A stretch of 16,245 nt of DNA from Myxococcales bacterium (lineage in GTDB: Bacteria; Myxococcota; Myxococcia; Myxococcales; Anaeromyxobacteraceae), in contig JAJYHA010000249.1 of the NCBI GenBank assembly GCA_021784995.1, positions 1 through 16,245 on the forward strand. Reading direction: 5' to 3'. Shown piece by piece: positions 7,729 to 14,646 of the stretch. The notes below the pieces were generated by a model that did no database searches, was not told the origin of the DNA, and worked only from the letters and a program-made list of their open reading frames with translations. Numbering within the stretch: position 1 is the first letter of the stretch; the number at the start of each line of letters is the position of its first letter. Both the position numbers and the translations under genes were made by a program.

Positions 7729-10215
7729 TCACCGCGACCCGGCGGGAGCGCGGTCGGAGCGCCCGCAGCCGGCGCCGCGCAGCAGCCAGGCCGGGAGCGC
7801 CGCCAGGGCGGCGGTGACGCAGGCGAGCTCGCCCAGCGAGGCGAGGAGCCCGAAGCCGCGCAGGGCGCGGCTGTCCGCCACCAGCAGCGAGGCGTAGCCG
7901 ATCATGGTCGTCACGGAGCAGAGGGCGACCGCGCCGCCGGTCTCGCGCAGCACGCGCGGCAGCGAGTCCGGCCCCTCGCGGTGCCAGCGCTGCACGACGT
8001 TCACCGCGTAGTCCACGCCGATGCCGAAGGTGATGGGGAGCACCACGAAGTTGAGGAAGTTGAGGCGCACCCGCGCCCAGGCCGCGAAGCCGACCAGCCA
8101 GGCCACGCCGAGGAGCAGGCTCCCCAGCACCTGCACCGCGGGCGCCAGGCGGCGCAGGGTGACCGCGACCAGGAGCACCACCGCCAGGAATGCGACGAGG
8201 GTCGCCATCGGCCCGTCGTGCAGGATGGCGCCCGCGATGTCCACGAAGAGCATCGACTGCCCGACCGCCTGGGCTCCCCCGCCGGCGCGCGCGATGGCGT
8301 TGCGGATGAGCTCGCTCATCTGCTGCCCCTCGCGCGCCGTCTGCCAGCCCAGCTTCCGCGGGAACACGAGCGCGATCCGCCCCACCGTGCCGTCCCGCTC
8401 GACGAGCGGCAGCCGCAGCGCGGCCGGGAGGTCGTCGATCGTGGGCGCGCGCAGGTCGGCCGGCGGCCGCAGATCGAGGACCCGGCGCCGCTGATCGGGG
8501 GGCATCCGGGCCAGCCGGGCGTCGGTCAGGGTGTCGCGCAGGCGCACCAGCCGCTGCTTCTTCTGGGCCGAGTCGGGCGGCACCGCGTCGGCGATCGTCC
8601 GCACCTCGCGGAAGGGGTCGGCGGCGCCGAGCGCCTTCCGCTCGTCGTCCAGGGCCGCCACCACGCGCGCCAGCTGCTGCGGGCTCTCGGCGCGGATCAC
8701 GAACGGGGTGAGGTAGGCGCGGAAGACCTGGTCCACCTTGTGGCCCCAGTACTGCGCCCCCTGCTGCTCGCTCTTGGCGGCGCGGAGCCGGGAGAGGTCG
8801 TACTCGATGACGTCGCCGCGGTAGGTGAGGACGCCGACCGCCGCCAGCGCCAGGAGCGCGAGCGAGACGATCTGCACCATGCGGCAGTGCCGCACGTTCA
8901 GCCAGGTCACGAAGCGGCCGATGAGCGACGTGCGGCCGGGTCCCACGGCGTGCTTGCTCCGGGCGTCGAGCGAGGCCAGCAGGGGCGGCACCAGCAGGTA
9001 GGCCGTCACCCAGCAGAGCGCCATCCCGAGCGCGCCGATGAGCCCGAACTGGCTGAACCCGCGGAAGTCGGTGAAGGCGAGCGACAGGTAGGCGAGCGCC
9101 GCGCCGAAGGCCGCCACGAAGGTGGCCGCGCAGGTGCCGGACCACGCGGTCTCCAGCGACTCCTCCAGGCCCCGGCCGCGCCGCCGCTCCTCCAGGAAGC
9201 GGGCCGCGACCATGATCGACACGTTGATCCCGTTGCCGAGCACGATCGACCCGAGGAACGCGGTGTTCGCGTTCAGGTAGCCGATCAGGAACCAGGCCAG
9301 GCCGAAGGTGAGCGCGCAGCCCGCGGCGAGCGCGCCGAAGATGGAGAGGATGGCCGTCCAGCGGCGGAAGTAGTACCAGAGCGCCGCGACGACCAGGACC
9401 ACCACCACCACGGTCGACCAGGCCAGGTCGGAGACCAGCGCCGCCTGCTCCTCGACCAGCGTGGCCACCTCGCTCGAGTACCCGACGCGGATGCCGGGGG
9501 CGTAGCGCGCCGGCTGGACGGCGTGCACCACCCCGCGCACGGCGTCGAGGACGCGACGGTTCGCCTCCAGCCCGGTGGCCGACTCGGGCGGCCGGACCAG
9601 CAGGACCAGGAGGTGGCCGTCGGGCGTCTGGAAGTAGCCCTTGCGGAACTTCGCGAACTCGCCGCGCGCCGTGGCGTACTTCTGCTCGATGTCGGAGAAG
9701 TCGAGCGGCGGGGGCGAGCCCAGCTCCTCCTCCTCGTCCCCGAGGAGGTTGGTGAGCGGGTTGGCCTTGCGCTTCTCCCAGGCGATGCGCCGGTCGATCC
9801 GCTCCTGGATGGTGTCGAGGTCGTGGACGGAGAGGTAGAAGCCCCCGAAGCGCTGCACGTAGCGCTCCTGATCGTCGGTGCGGTACTCGACCGACTCGAC
9901 CACGTCGGGGGGCAGCTTGCGGAGACGCGCCGCCAGGTCGTCGGCGAGCCGGTCCAGGGCGTCCGGATCGTTCCCCTCCAGCACCACGGCCAGGTGGGTC
10001 ACGTTGTGCAGCTTCGGCCCGATGGTGCGCGCCGCGACCACGCTCGGCGCGGTGTCCGGCAGGAGCTCCTCGAACCCGGAGCGCAGGTTGGAGTAGAGGC
10101 GCGCGGCGAACGCCGAGGCGACCAGGGAGACGGCGAGGGCCGTCAGCAGGACCGGCCGCCGATGGCGGACCAGCCACGGAACGACGGCGTGGCAGACGCG
10201 GCCGGGACCGCTCAC
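7729..10215 (-). CDS. RND-superfamily MMPL lipid transporter, HpnN-like
   Basis: Inner-membrane transporter of 828 residues with the duplicated RND layout. Helix 1 (about 21-39) is followed by a large periplasmic domain to about 258, then a bundle of helices (about 263-430). A second copy follows: one helix near 452-470, another periplasmic domain and a final bundle. The GNGINVSIMVAARF (328-339 region) and GIGVDYAVNVVQRW segments are the paired helix-4-type motifs of MMPL proteins. Relatives move hydrophobic lipids, such as HpnN for hopanoids and MmpL for mycolates. The start is GTG at 10215, one base after the oxidoreductase stop, with no clear Shine-Dalgarno, suggesting re-initiation. Its place immediately upstream of spt makes export of ceramide or a decorated sphingolipid the natural guess. 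The cargo is not shown by the sequence. Confidence 0.85.
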   Translation of the reverse strand: MSGPGRVCHAVVPWLVRHRRPVLLTALAVSLVASAFAARLYSNLRSGFEELLPDTAPSVVAARTIGPKLHNVTHLAVVLEGNDPDALDRLADDLAARLRKLPPDVVESVEYRTDDQERYVQRFGGFYLSVHDLDTIQERIDRRIAWEKRKANPLTNLLGDEEEELGSPPPLDFSDIEQKYATARGEFAKFRKGYFQTPDGHLLVLLVRPPESATGLEANRRVLDAVRGVVHAVQPARYAPGIRVGYSSEVATLVEEQAALVSDLAWSTVVVVVLVVAALWYYFRRWTAILSIFGALAAGCALTFGLAWFLIGYLNANTAFLGSIVLGNGINVSIMVAARFLEERRRGRGLEESLETAWSGTCAATFVAAFGAALAYLSLAFTDFRGFSQFGLIGALGMALCWVTAYLLVPPLLASLDARSKHAVGPGRTSLIGRFVTWLNVRHCRMVQIVSLALLALAAVGVLTYRGDVIEYDLSRLRAAKSEQQGAQYWGHKVDQVFRAYLTPFVIRAESPQQLARVVAALDDERKALGAADPFREVRTIADAVPPDSAQKKQRLVRLRDTLTDARLARMPPDQRRRVLDLRPPADLRAPTIDDLPAALRLPLVERDGTVGRIALVFPRKLGWQTAREGQQMSELIRNAIARAGGGAQAVGQSMLFVDIAGAILHDGPMATLVAFLAVVLLVAVTLRRLAPAVQVLGSLLLGVAWLVGFAAWARVRLNFLNFVVLPITFGIGVDYAVNVVQRWHREGPDSLPRVLRETGGAVALCSVTTMIGYASLLVADSRALRGFGLLASLGELACVTAALAALPAWLLRGAGCGRSDRAPAGSR

Positions 10216-10216
10216 G

Positions 10217-11329
10217 TCAGGCCCGGTCCGGGGCGGGCTGCGCGCCGCCGAGCGGGAGCTCGCGGCAGCCCTCGGCGGCGGAGCGGTAGGCGGTGGTGAT
10301 GATCTCGACGCACCGGTAGGCGTCCTGCGCCTCCTGACCGGCGTGGTCGCCCGCCTCGACCGCCGCGAGGAAGCGGTCGAACATGGCGTTGAACCAGCGC
10401 GTGTGGCTGGCGTCCATCCAGTCGGACGCGATGCTGCGGCGCTCGACGTCCCAGGCGACGGCGCCCTGGGCGACGTCGGGCCCGTCCGTCGCGCGCATCA
10501 CCGCCACCTGCAGGTCGTCGTCGTCGACGGTGATGGCGCCGCGCTCGCCCTGCACCGTGTAGACGACCTTGCGGACCCCCGCCGTCCAGGTGAGATGGAC
10601 GTGGGCCAGCCCGCCGCCGGGGAAGGTCAGCGCGGCGGAGAAGTTGTCCTCGGTGTCCCAGCGCTCCGGCTGCTGGTTCGACATCTTGGCGGTCACCGCC
10701 GTCGGCCAGCCGCCGAGCCACTCGAAGGTCAGGTAGAAGGTGTGGCTGCCGTGGTCCATGGCGATGCCGCCGCCCGACCAGCAGACCTGGCGCCGCCAGT
10801 GCGTGTTCCACTCGGGGACGCCCTTGGCGTGCGTGTTGCGGAACGTCGCGAGCGTGACCGAGCGCACGCGGCCGATGCGGCCCGATGCAAGGACGTCGCG
10901 GATGGCGGTGACGACGGGGGCGTGCTTGTAGTTGTGGGCGGGGAAGAGGACGCGCCGTGCGCTCCGGGCGTGCTCGAGGAGCGCCGCGGCGTCGGAGAGC
11001 CGCGTGGTGAGCGGCTTCTCGCACAGGACGTGCAGCCCGAGATCGAGCGCCCGGTGCGCGATGGCGGCGTGGTCGCAGGGCGGGGTGGCCACGTCGACGA
11101 AGTCGATCCGCCCGCGCTCGGCGGCGAGCAGCGCGTCGGCTGAGTCGTAGAGGGCCGCGCCGGGGAGCTCGGCGTGGACGAGGGCGCGCCGCGCGGGGCA
11201 GACGTCGGCCACCGCCACGATCTCGGTGTCGGATCGCCGCCGGTACGCGGGGACGTGCCCCTGCGCGCCGATGAAGCCGTATCCGATGAGCGCGCCGCGC
11301 AGGCGGCGCCCGGTCGCCGTAGCCGTCAT
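10217..11329 (-). CDS. Gfo/Idh/MocA-family NAD(P)-dependent oxidoreductase
   Basis: Cytoplasmic dehydrogenase of 370 residues. The N-terminal Rossmann domain begins with GYGFIG (16-21) and ends with the family's CEKPL (103-107), in which the Lys105 is catalytic or cofactor-contacting. The C-terminal alpha/beta domain has GGGIAMDHGSH (187-197 region) with the Asp and His seen in sugar and inositol dehydrogenases. Members oxidise or reduce hydroxyls on sugars, cyclitols and related compounds. The substrate is unknown. The ATG at 11329 has GAGGG about five bases upstream. The gene follows the aminotransferase by 37 bp and precedes the MMPL gene by 1 bp. An oxidoreductase plus aminotransferase pair is a common arrangement for putting an amine where a hydroxyl was. 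Confidence 0.88.
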   Translation of the reverse strand: MTATATGRRLRGALIGYGFIGAQGHVPAYRRRSDTEIVAVADVCPARRALVHAELPGAALYDSADALLAAERGRIDFVDVATPPCDHAAIAHRALDLGLHVLCEKPLTTRLSDAAALLEHARSARRVLFPAHNYKHAPVVTAIRDVLASGRIGRVRSVTLATFRNTHAKGVPEWNTHWRRQVCWSGGGIAMDHGSHTFYLTFEWLGGWPTAVTAKMSNQQPERWDTEDNFSAALTFPGGGLAHVHLTWTAGVRKVVYTVQGERGAITVDDDDLQVAVMRATDGPDVAQGAVAWDVERRSIASDWMDASHTRWFNAMFDRFLAAVEAGDHAGQEAQDAYRCVEIITTAYRSAAEGCRELPLGGAQPAPDRA

Positions 11330-11366
11330 CCGTTCCCTCTTCGAGCCGGCGCCGAGGCCGGCCGGT

Positions 11367-12713
11367 TCACCGCCAGCGGCCGCTGCGCCCGAGCTCCCTG
11401 AACGCCTCGTCGAGCACCGCCAGGCCCTCCAGCGCCGTCTCCTCGTCGATGGTCAGCGCCGGCTGCAGGCGGACGTGCGGGGTGTAGGTCATCGCGAGCA
11501 GCCCGCGGCCCACGCAGTCGCGGTAGAGCTGCCGCATCACCTCTCCCTCGAGCGGCTCCTTCGTCCGGCGGTCCTTCACCAGCTCGACCCCGATGAAGAG
11601 CCCGGCGCCGCGCACGTCGCCGATGAAGGGGTGGCGCTCCTGCATGCGGCGCAGCTCGGCCACCATCGCGGCGCCCACCCGCGACGCGTTCTCCCACAGC
11701 CGGTCGTCGCGGATGGTGGTCACCGAGGCGAGCGCCGCCGCCGCGGCCAGCGGGTTGCCGCCGTAGCTCGACGACGCCCCCGACGGATTGGACCAGGGCT
11801 TCGCCTGCGCCACGTCGGTGCGCGTGAGGACGCCTGCGATGGGGAAGCCCGACCCGAAGCCCTTGCCCACGGTCGCGACGTCGGGGCGCGCCCCGGTGTG
11901 ATCCACGCCCCACGGGCGCCCCGTCCGGCCGAACCCGGTGATCATCTCGTCGGCGACGAAGAGGGCGCCCATCTCGTGCGCCGCGTCGGCGACGGCGGGC
12001 AGGAACTCGGGCGGCGGGATGACGTTGCCGGCGGTGCCCTGCATGGGCTCCGCGATGACCGCGGCGACGGGTCCGGCCGGCTGCGCCCGCATCGCGCGCC
12101 GGGCGAAGTCGGCGCAGGCCATCCCGCACGTCGGGTACGAGGAGCCGAACGGGCAGCGGTAGCAGTCGGCATAGGGCACGAGCGTGGTGCCCGCCGGCAG
12201 CGGCCCCAGGCCGTGGCGCGCCGTCGATCCCATCAGGGCCATGGCGCCCGCCGTCTTGCCGTGGAACGCGCCCCAGAAGCCCACCACCTCCTGGCGTCCC
12301 GTCGCGCAGCGTGCCAGGCGGAGCGCCGACTCGACCGCCTCCGCTCCCGAGGAGTAGAGCTGCAGCCGGTCGAGGCCGGCCGGCGCCAGCTCGCAGACCG
12401 CCCTGACCAGCTCCGCGCGGGGTCGGGAGGTGAAGCTGCCGACGGTCAGCGCCCGCGCCTGCTCGGTCAGGGCCGCCACGTAGCGGGGATGGCAGTGTCC
12501 GAGGGCGTTGACCCCGATCCCGCCGATCAGGTCGACGTACCGGTTCCCGTCCACGTCGATGAGGACGCTCCCCTCGCCGCGCTCCATCGCGACGCCTGCC
12601 CAGAGGGCGAACCCCTGCAGGCCGGGGGCGAGGTGGCGCTGCTCCCCGGCCACCACCTCCTGCGAGCGGGGTCCGGGGATGGCGGTGCGGATCTGGATCT
12701 TCGGCTGGCTCAT
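11367..12713 (-). CDS. Class-III PLP-dependent aminotransferase
   Basis: Fold-type-I aminotransferase of the ornithine/4-aminobutyrate (class III) family, 448 residues. SSGAEAVESAL (121-131) binds the PLP phosphate, VADE (253-256) carries the Asp255 that holds the pyridine nitrogen, and VGKGFGSGFP carries the Schiff-base Lys284. Four cysteines in CYRCPFGSSYPTCGMAC (184-200) form a CxxC...CxxxC cluster. I recall this pattern from archaeal-type GABA aminotransferases, and it may bind metal or be structural. Donor and acceptor are unknown. The ATG at 12713 has an AAGGGG ribosome site a few bases upstream. An open frame reaching 13031 is antisense to mlaC and was left out. It is the first gene of the six-gene minus-strand run, so the promoter for the ceramide genes may lie directly in front of it. 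Confidence 0.88.
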   Translation of the reverse strand: MSQPKIQIRTAIPGPRSQEVVAGEQRHLAPGLQGFALWAGVAMERGEGSVLIDVDGNRYVDLIGGIGVNALGHCHPRYVAALTEQARALTVGSFTSRPRAELVRAVCELAPAGLDRLQLYSSGAEAVESALRLARCATGRQEVVGFWGAFHGKTAGAMALMGSTARHGLGPLPAGTTLVPYADCYRCPFGSSYPTCGMACADFARRAMRAQPAGPVAAVIAEPMQGTAGNVIPPPEFLPAVADAAHEMGALFVADEMITGFGRTGRPWGVDHTGARPDVATVGKGFGSGFPIAGVLTRTDVAQAKPWSNPSGASSSYGGNPLAAAAALASVTTIRDDRLWENASRVGAAMVAELRRMQERHPFIGDVRGAGLFIGVELVKDRRTKEPLEGEVMRQLYRDCVGRGLLAMTYTPHVRLQPALTIDEETALEGLAVLDEAFRELGRSGRWR

Positions 12714-12751
12714 GACCCCTTCGACTGAGATGCTCGGCGAAGCGTGCGCGC

Positions 12752-12780
12752 TAGATACTTGAAAGGGCGGGCGCTGCCAA
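12752..12780 (-). promoter_or_regulatory. Candidate promoter for the aminotransferase-to-cerR operon
   Basis: Read on the minus strand, TTGGCA (12780-12775, five of six to TTGACA) and TATCTA (12757-12752, three of six to TATAAT) are 17 bp apart. They lie in the 81-bp gap between two divergent gene runs. This is the most AT-rich spot in the gap. The -10 match is weak. On the plus strand TTGAAA (12759-12764) looks like a -35, but its -10 position would fall on the mlaC ribosome site. Confidence 0.3.
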
Positions 12781-12782
12781 GT

Positions 12783-12788
12783 AGGAGG
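12783..12788 (+). promoter_or_regulatory. Perfect Shine-Dalgarno that fixes the mlaC start
   Basis: AGGAGG lies six bases before the ATG at 12795. This selects that ATG over an open frame reaching 17 codons further upstream, and it places the start directly in front of the signal-peptide-like stretch. Confidence 0.75.
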
Positions 12789-12794
12789 TCTTCG

Positions 12795-13367
12795 ATGTTC
12801 CCGATGAAAGCCACCGTTCTCCTGTTGCTCGCCCTCGGCGCGGGCGGTGGGGCGACCGACGCCCTCCGCTCCCGCACCGAGGAGATCCGGGCCGCCCTGC
12901 CGCCGCGGGGCGCCGAGATGACGCCGAACGTCCGCGAGAAGGTGCAGGGCCTCGTGACGCGGATGGTCGACCTGCGCGGGATGCTCCAGTCGGCGCTGGG
13001 CGCCAGGTGGCACCAGATGACCGAGAAGCAACGCAAGCGCCTGCAGGCCGCGTTCGAATCGCGCTTCCGGCAGACGAGCAGCAGCGACCTCGATCCCTAC
13101 CGCAGCACCCAGATCGAGTACTCGGCCGAGGTCCCGTCCGGGGATGGCGCCGTCCAGGTGCCGACGCGCGTGGTGATCGATGGAGAGCCGACCGAGATCA
13201 CCTACACGATGCGCGAGGAGAGAAACGAGTGGCGCATCGTGGACATCACGATCGACGGCGTCTCGACCGTGGCGAATTACCGCTCCTCCTTCGCCCGCGT
13301 CATCGCGAAGGACGGGGTGGACGGCCTCATCTCGCGGCTGGAGCGAGGACCCGCTAGCAAGAGCTGA
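12795..13367 (+). CDS. mlaC: MlaC/Ttg2D/HpnM-family periplasmic lipid-binding protein
   Basis: Predicted periplasmic lipid carrier of 190 residues. A short hydrophobic N-terminus (MFPMKATVLLLLALGAGGGA) fits a signal peptide. The body matches the MlaC family: MTEKQRKRLQAAFESRFRQ (about 75-93) corresponds to the conserved 'T..QR..F...F' helix, and the ending WRIVDITIDGVSTVANYRSSFARVIAKDGVDGLISRL is the diagnostic 'DGVS...NYR..F..I....G...L...L' pattern. MlaC proteins shuttle phospholipids between an inner-membrane complex and the outer membrane; HpnM does an analogous job beside HpnN in hopanoid loci. No mlaFEDB ABC genes are nearby, so this copy probably partners another system, perhaps the divergent MMPL transporter. 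It is the first gene of the plus-strand run, 47 bp ahead of the next gene. Confidence 0.85.
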   Translation: MFPMKATVLLLLALGAGGGATDALRSRTEEIRAALPPRGAEMTPNVREKVQGLVTRMVDLRGMLQSALGARWHQMTEKQRKRLQAAFESRFRQTSSSDLDPYRSTQIEYSAEVPSGDGAVQVPTRVVIDGEPTEITYTMREERNEWRIVDITIDGVSTVANYRSSFARVIAKDGVDGLISRLERGPASKS

Positions 13368-13414
13368 GCCGGCAGGGACTTTACGCGTGGCGCTCCGGAG
13401 GGTAAAAGCCCGCT

Positions 13415-14206
13415 GTGAGCGACGTGTTGCCCGCCTGGCTCGACTCCCGCACGGTGACGTGGGGGCCGCTCGCGCTCGCGGCCCTCTTCCTCGCGGCCTT
13501 CGTGGCCTTCGCCGTGCGGAGCGCCCTGAGCGGGCGCCCGCACACGGCGCGCGTCGAGAAGGCGGGCGGCAGCGTCCTGCTCTCCAAGTACATGATGGAG
13601 TACGGCCTCTGGGTCTTCGGGCCGTTGACGCGGACCGCCATCAACCTCGGGATCCACCCCGACGCCTTCAGCTGGACCTCGCTCGTCCTTCAGGTCGCAG
13701 CCGGGTTGCTCGTCGCCGGGGGGCTCTTCGGCGTCGGCGCGTGGTTCCTCGTCTTCGGCGCCTTCTGCGACGCGCTCGACGGCGCCGTGGCGCGCGCGCG
13801 GGGGATGGCCTCCAGCGCGGGGGAGGTGCTCGACGCCGCGGTGGACCGCTGGGCGGAGCTGGCGGTCTTCTTCGGGTACGCCTGGTACTACCGCAACCAG
13901 CCCTGGGCCTTCCTGCTGGCCTGCGGCGCCTGCGCGGGAGCCGTGATGGTCAGCTACTCCCGCGCCAAGGCCGAGTCCTTCGGGATCGACGCGTCCATGG
14001 GCCTCATGCAGCGGCACGAGCGGGCGACCTGGCTCGCGATCGCCACGCTGGGCTCCGCCGCGTGGGAGGTGCTGCGGCCCACGCCGCCGGGCGAGTTCGC
14101 CTACCACACGCCGGTCCTCTTCGCGCTCGGCATGATCGCGGTCCTGGCGAACTGGACCGGCTGGATCCGCACGCAGCACACCCGGCAGGAGCTGCGAAAG
14201 CGATGA
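13415..14206 (+). CDS. CDP-alcohol phosphatidyltransferase, possibly phosphatidylinositol-phosphate-synthase-like
   Basis: Inner-membrane enzyme of 263 residues that transfers a phosphatidyl group from a CDP-lipid to an alcohol. The full family signature is present as D119-x2-D122-G-x2-A-R-x8-G136-x3-D140-x3-D144, the metal-binding and catalytic Asp set. About six hydrophobic helices are visible. After the signature, YSRAKAESFGIDASMGLMQRHERA (181-204) resembles the 'RARAE.LG...G...R.ER' segment of phosphatidylinositol-phosphate and archaetidylinositol-phosphate synthases. That similarity is from memory, so the alcohol is unproven. The GTG at 13415 has GGAGGG 12 bases upstream, a long spacing; an in-frame GTG at 13424 is a possible alternative. 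The stop overlaps the next start as ATGA. Together with the HAD phosphatase two genes on, a synthase-then-dephosphorylation route is plausible. Confidence 0.88.
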   Translation: MSDVLPAWLDSRTVTWGPLALAALFLAAFVAFAVRSALSGRPHTARVEKAGGSVLLSKYMMEYGLWVFGPLTRTAINLGIHPDAFSWTSLVLQVAAGLLVAGGLFGVGAWFLVFGAFCDALDGAVARARGMASSAGEVLDAAVDRWAELAVFFGYAWYYRNQPWAFLLACGACAGAVMVSYSRAKAESFGIDASMGLMQRHERATWLAIATLGSAAWEVLRPTPPGEFAYHTPVLFALGMIAVLANWTGWIRTQHTRQELRKR

Positions 14207-14646
14207 GCTATCGCCGGGGGCGGGGGCTCGCGGCCGAGATCGGCCGCTTCGTCCGCGCCAACCTCTCCTCGACCGTCGCCTCGGCGCTCGACTACGCCCT
14301 CGTGACCGCGCTCGTGCTCCTGCGCGTGCACTACCTCCTGGCCGCGACCGCCGGCGCGATCACGGGCGCGGTCGTCGACTTCTCGCTCAAGCGGCACTGG
14401 GCGTTCAGCCGCTCCCGCGCCGGGGCGGTGGCCCACGAGGGGGCGCGGTACCTGGTGGTCGCCGGGGCCTCGCTGGCCCTCAACCTCGTGCTGGCCTACG
14501 CTCTCGTCGACGGCCTGCACCTGCCGGCGGTCCCCGGGGTGGTGGGCGCCTCGCTCGTGGTGGGCTTCGCGTGGAACTACCCGCTCCACCGCTGGTTCGT
14601 GTTCCGGCCCACCCAGGCGCGCCCGGCGCGGCAGGGGGAGACGTGA
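14203..14646 (+). CDS. GtrA-like membrane protein
   Basis: Small inner-membrane protein of 147 residues with four predicted helices (roughly 20-40, 46-65, 85-105 and 110-128). DYALVTALVLL near the start, DFSLKRHWAFS in the middle and FAWNYPLHRWFVFRP at the end match GtrA-family landmarks (the 'N/DY...K..W.F' and 'N....R.WVF' ends of paired helices). GtrA proteins are thought to flip or help move lipid-linked sugars across the membrane, usually next to glycosyltransferases; none is present here. It overlaps the CDP-alcohol transferase gene by ATGA and the HAD gene by GTGA, so the three are almost certainly translated together. Its role with a phospholipid-headgroup enzyme is unknown; flipping the product is one guess. 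Confidence 0.82.
   Translation: MSYRRGRGLAAEIGRFVRANLSSTVASALDYALVTALVLLRVHYLLAATAGAITGAVVDFSLKRHWAFSRSRAGAVAHEGARYLVVAGASLALNLVLAYALVDGLHLPAVPGVVGASLVVGFAWNYPLHRWFVFRPTQARPARQGET

Noticed and set aside
6100..10299. A 1,399-codon open frame on the plus strand opposite cerS, spt and the MMPL gene
   Set aside because: Its translation is a low-complexity run of Arg, Gly, Ala, His and Glu with no domain. It mirrors codon bias in the real genes opposite it, as expected at this GC content.
11367..12713. Aminotransferase as acetylornithine or GABA aminotransferase of central metabolism
   Set aside because: Family membership fits, but no arginine or GABA genes are nearby, so a specific name would be a guess.
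12714..13031. A 106-codon upstream extension of the aminotransferase
   Set aside because: It is antisense to mlaC and has no family similarity. The ATG at 12713 has a ribosome site and starts at the expected place.
13180..14202. Open frame upstream of gtrA across mlaC and the CDP-alcohol transferase
   Set aside because: Out of frame with both real genes and Arg-rich; gtrA proper begins at the ATGA overlap.
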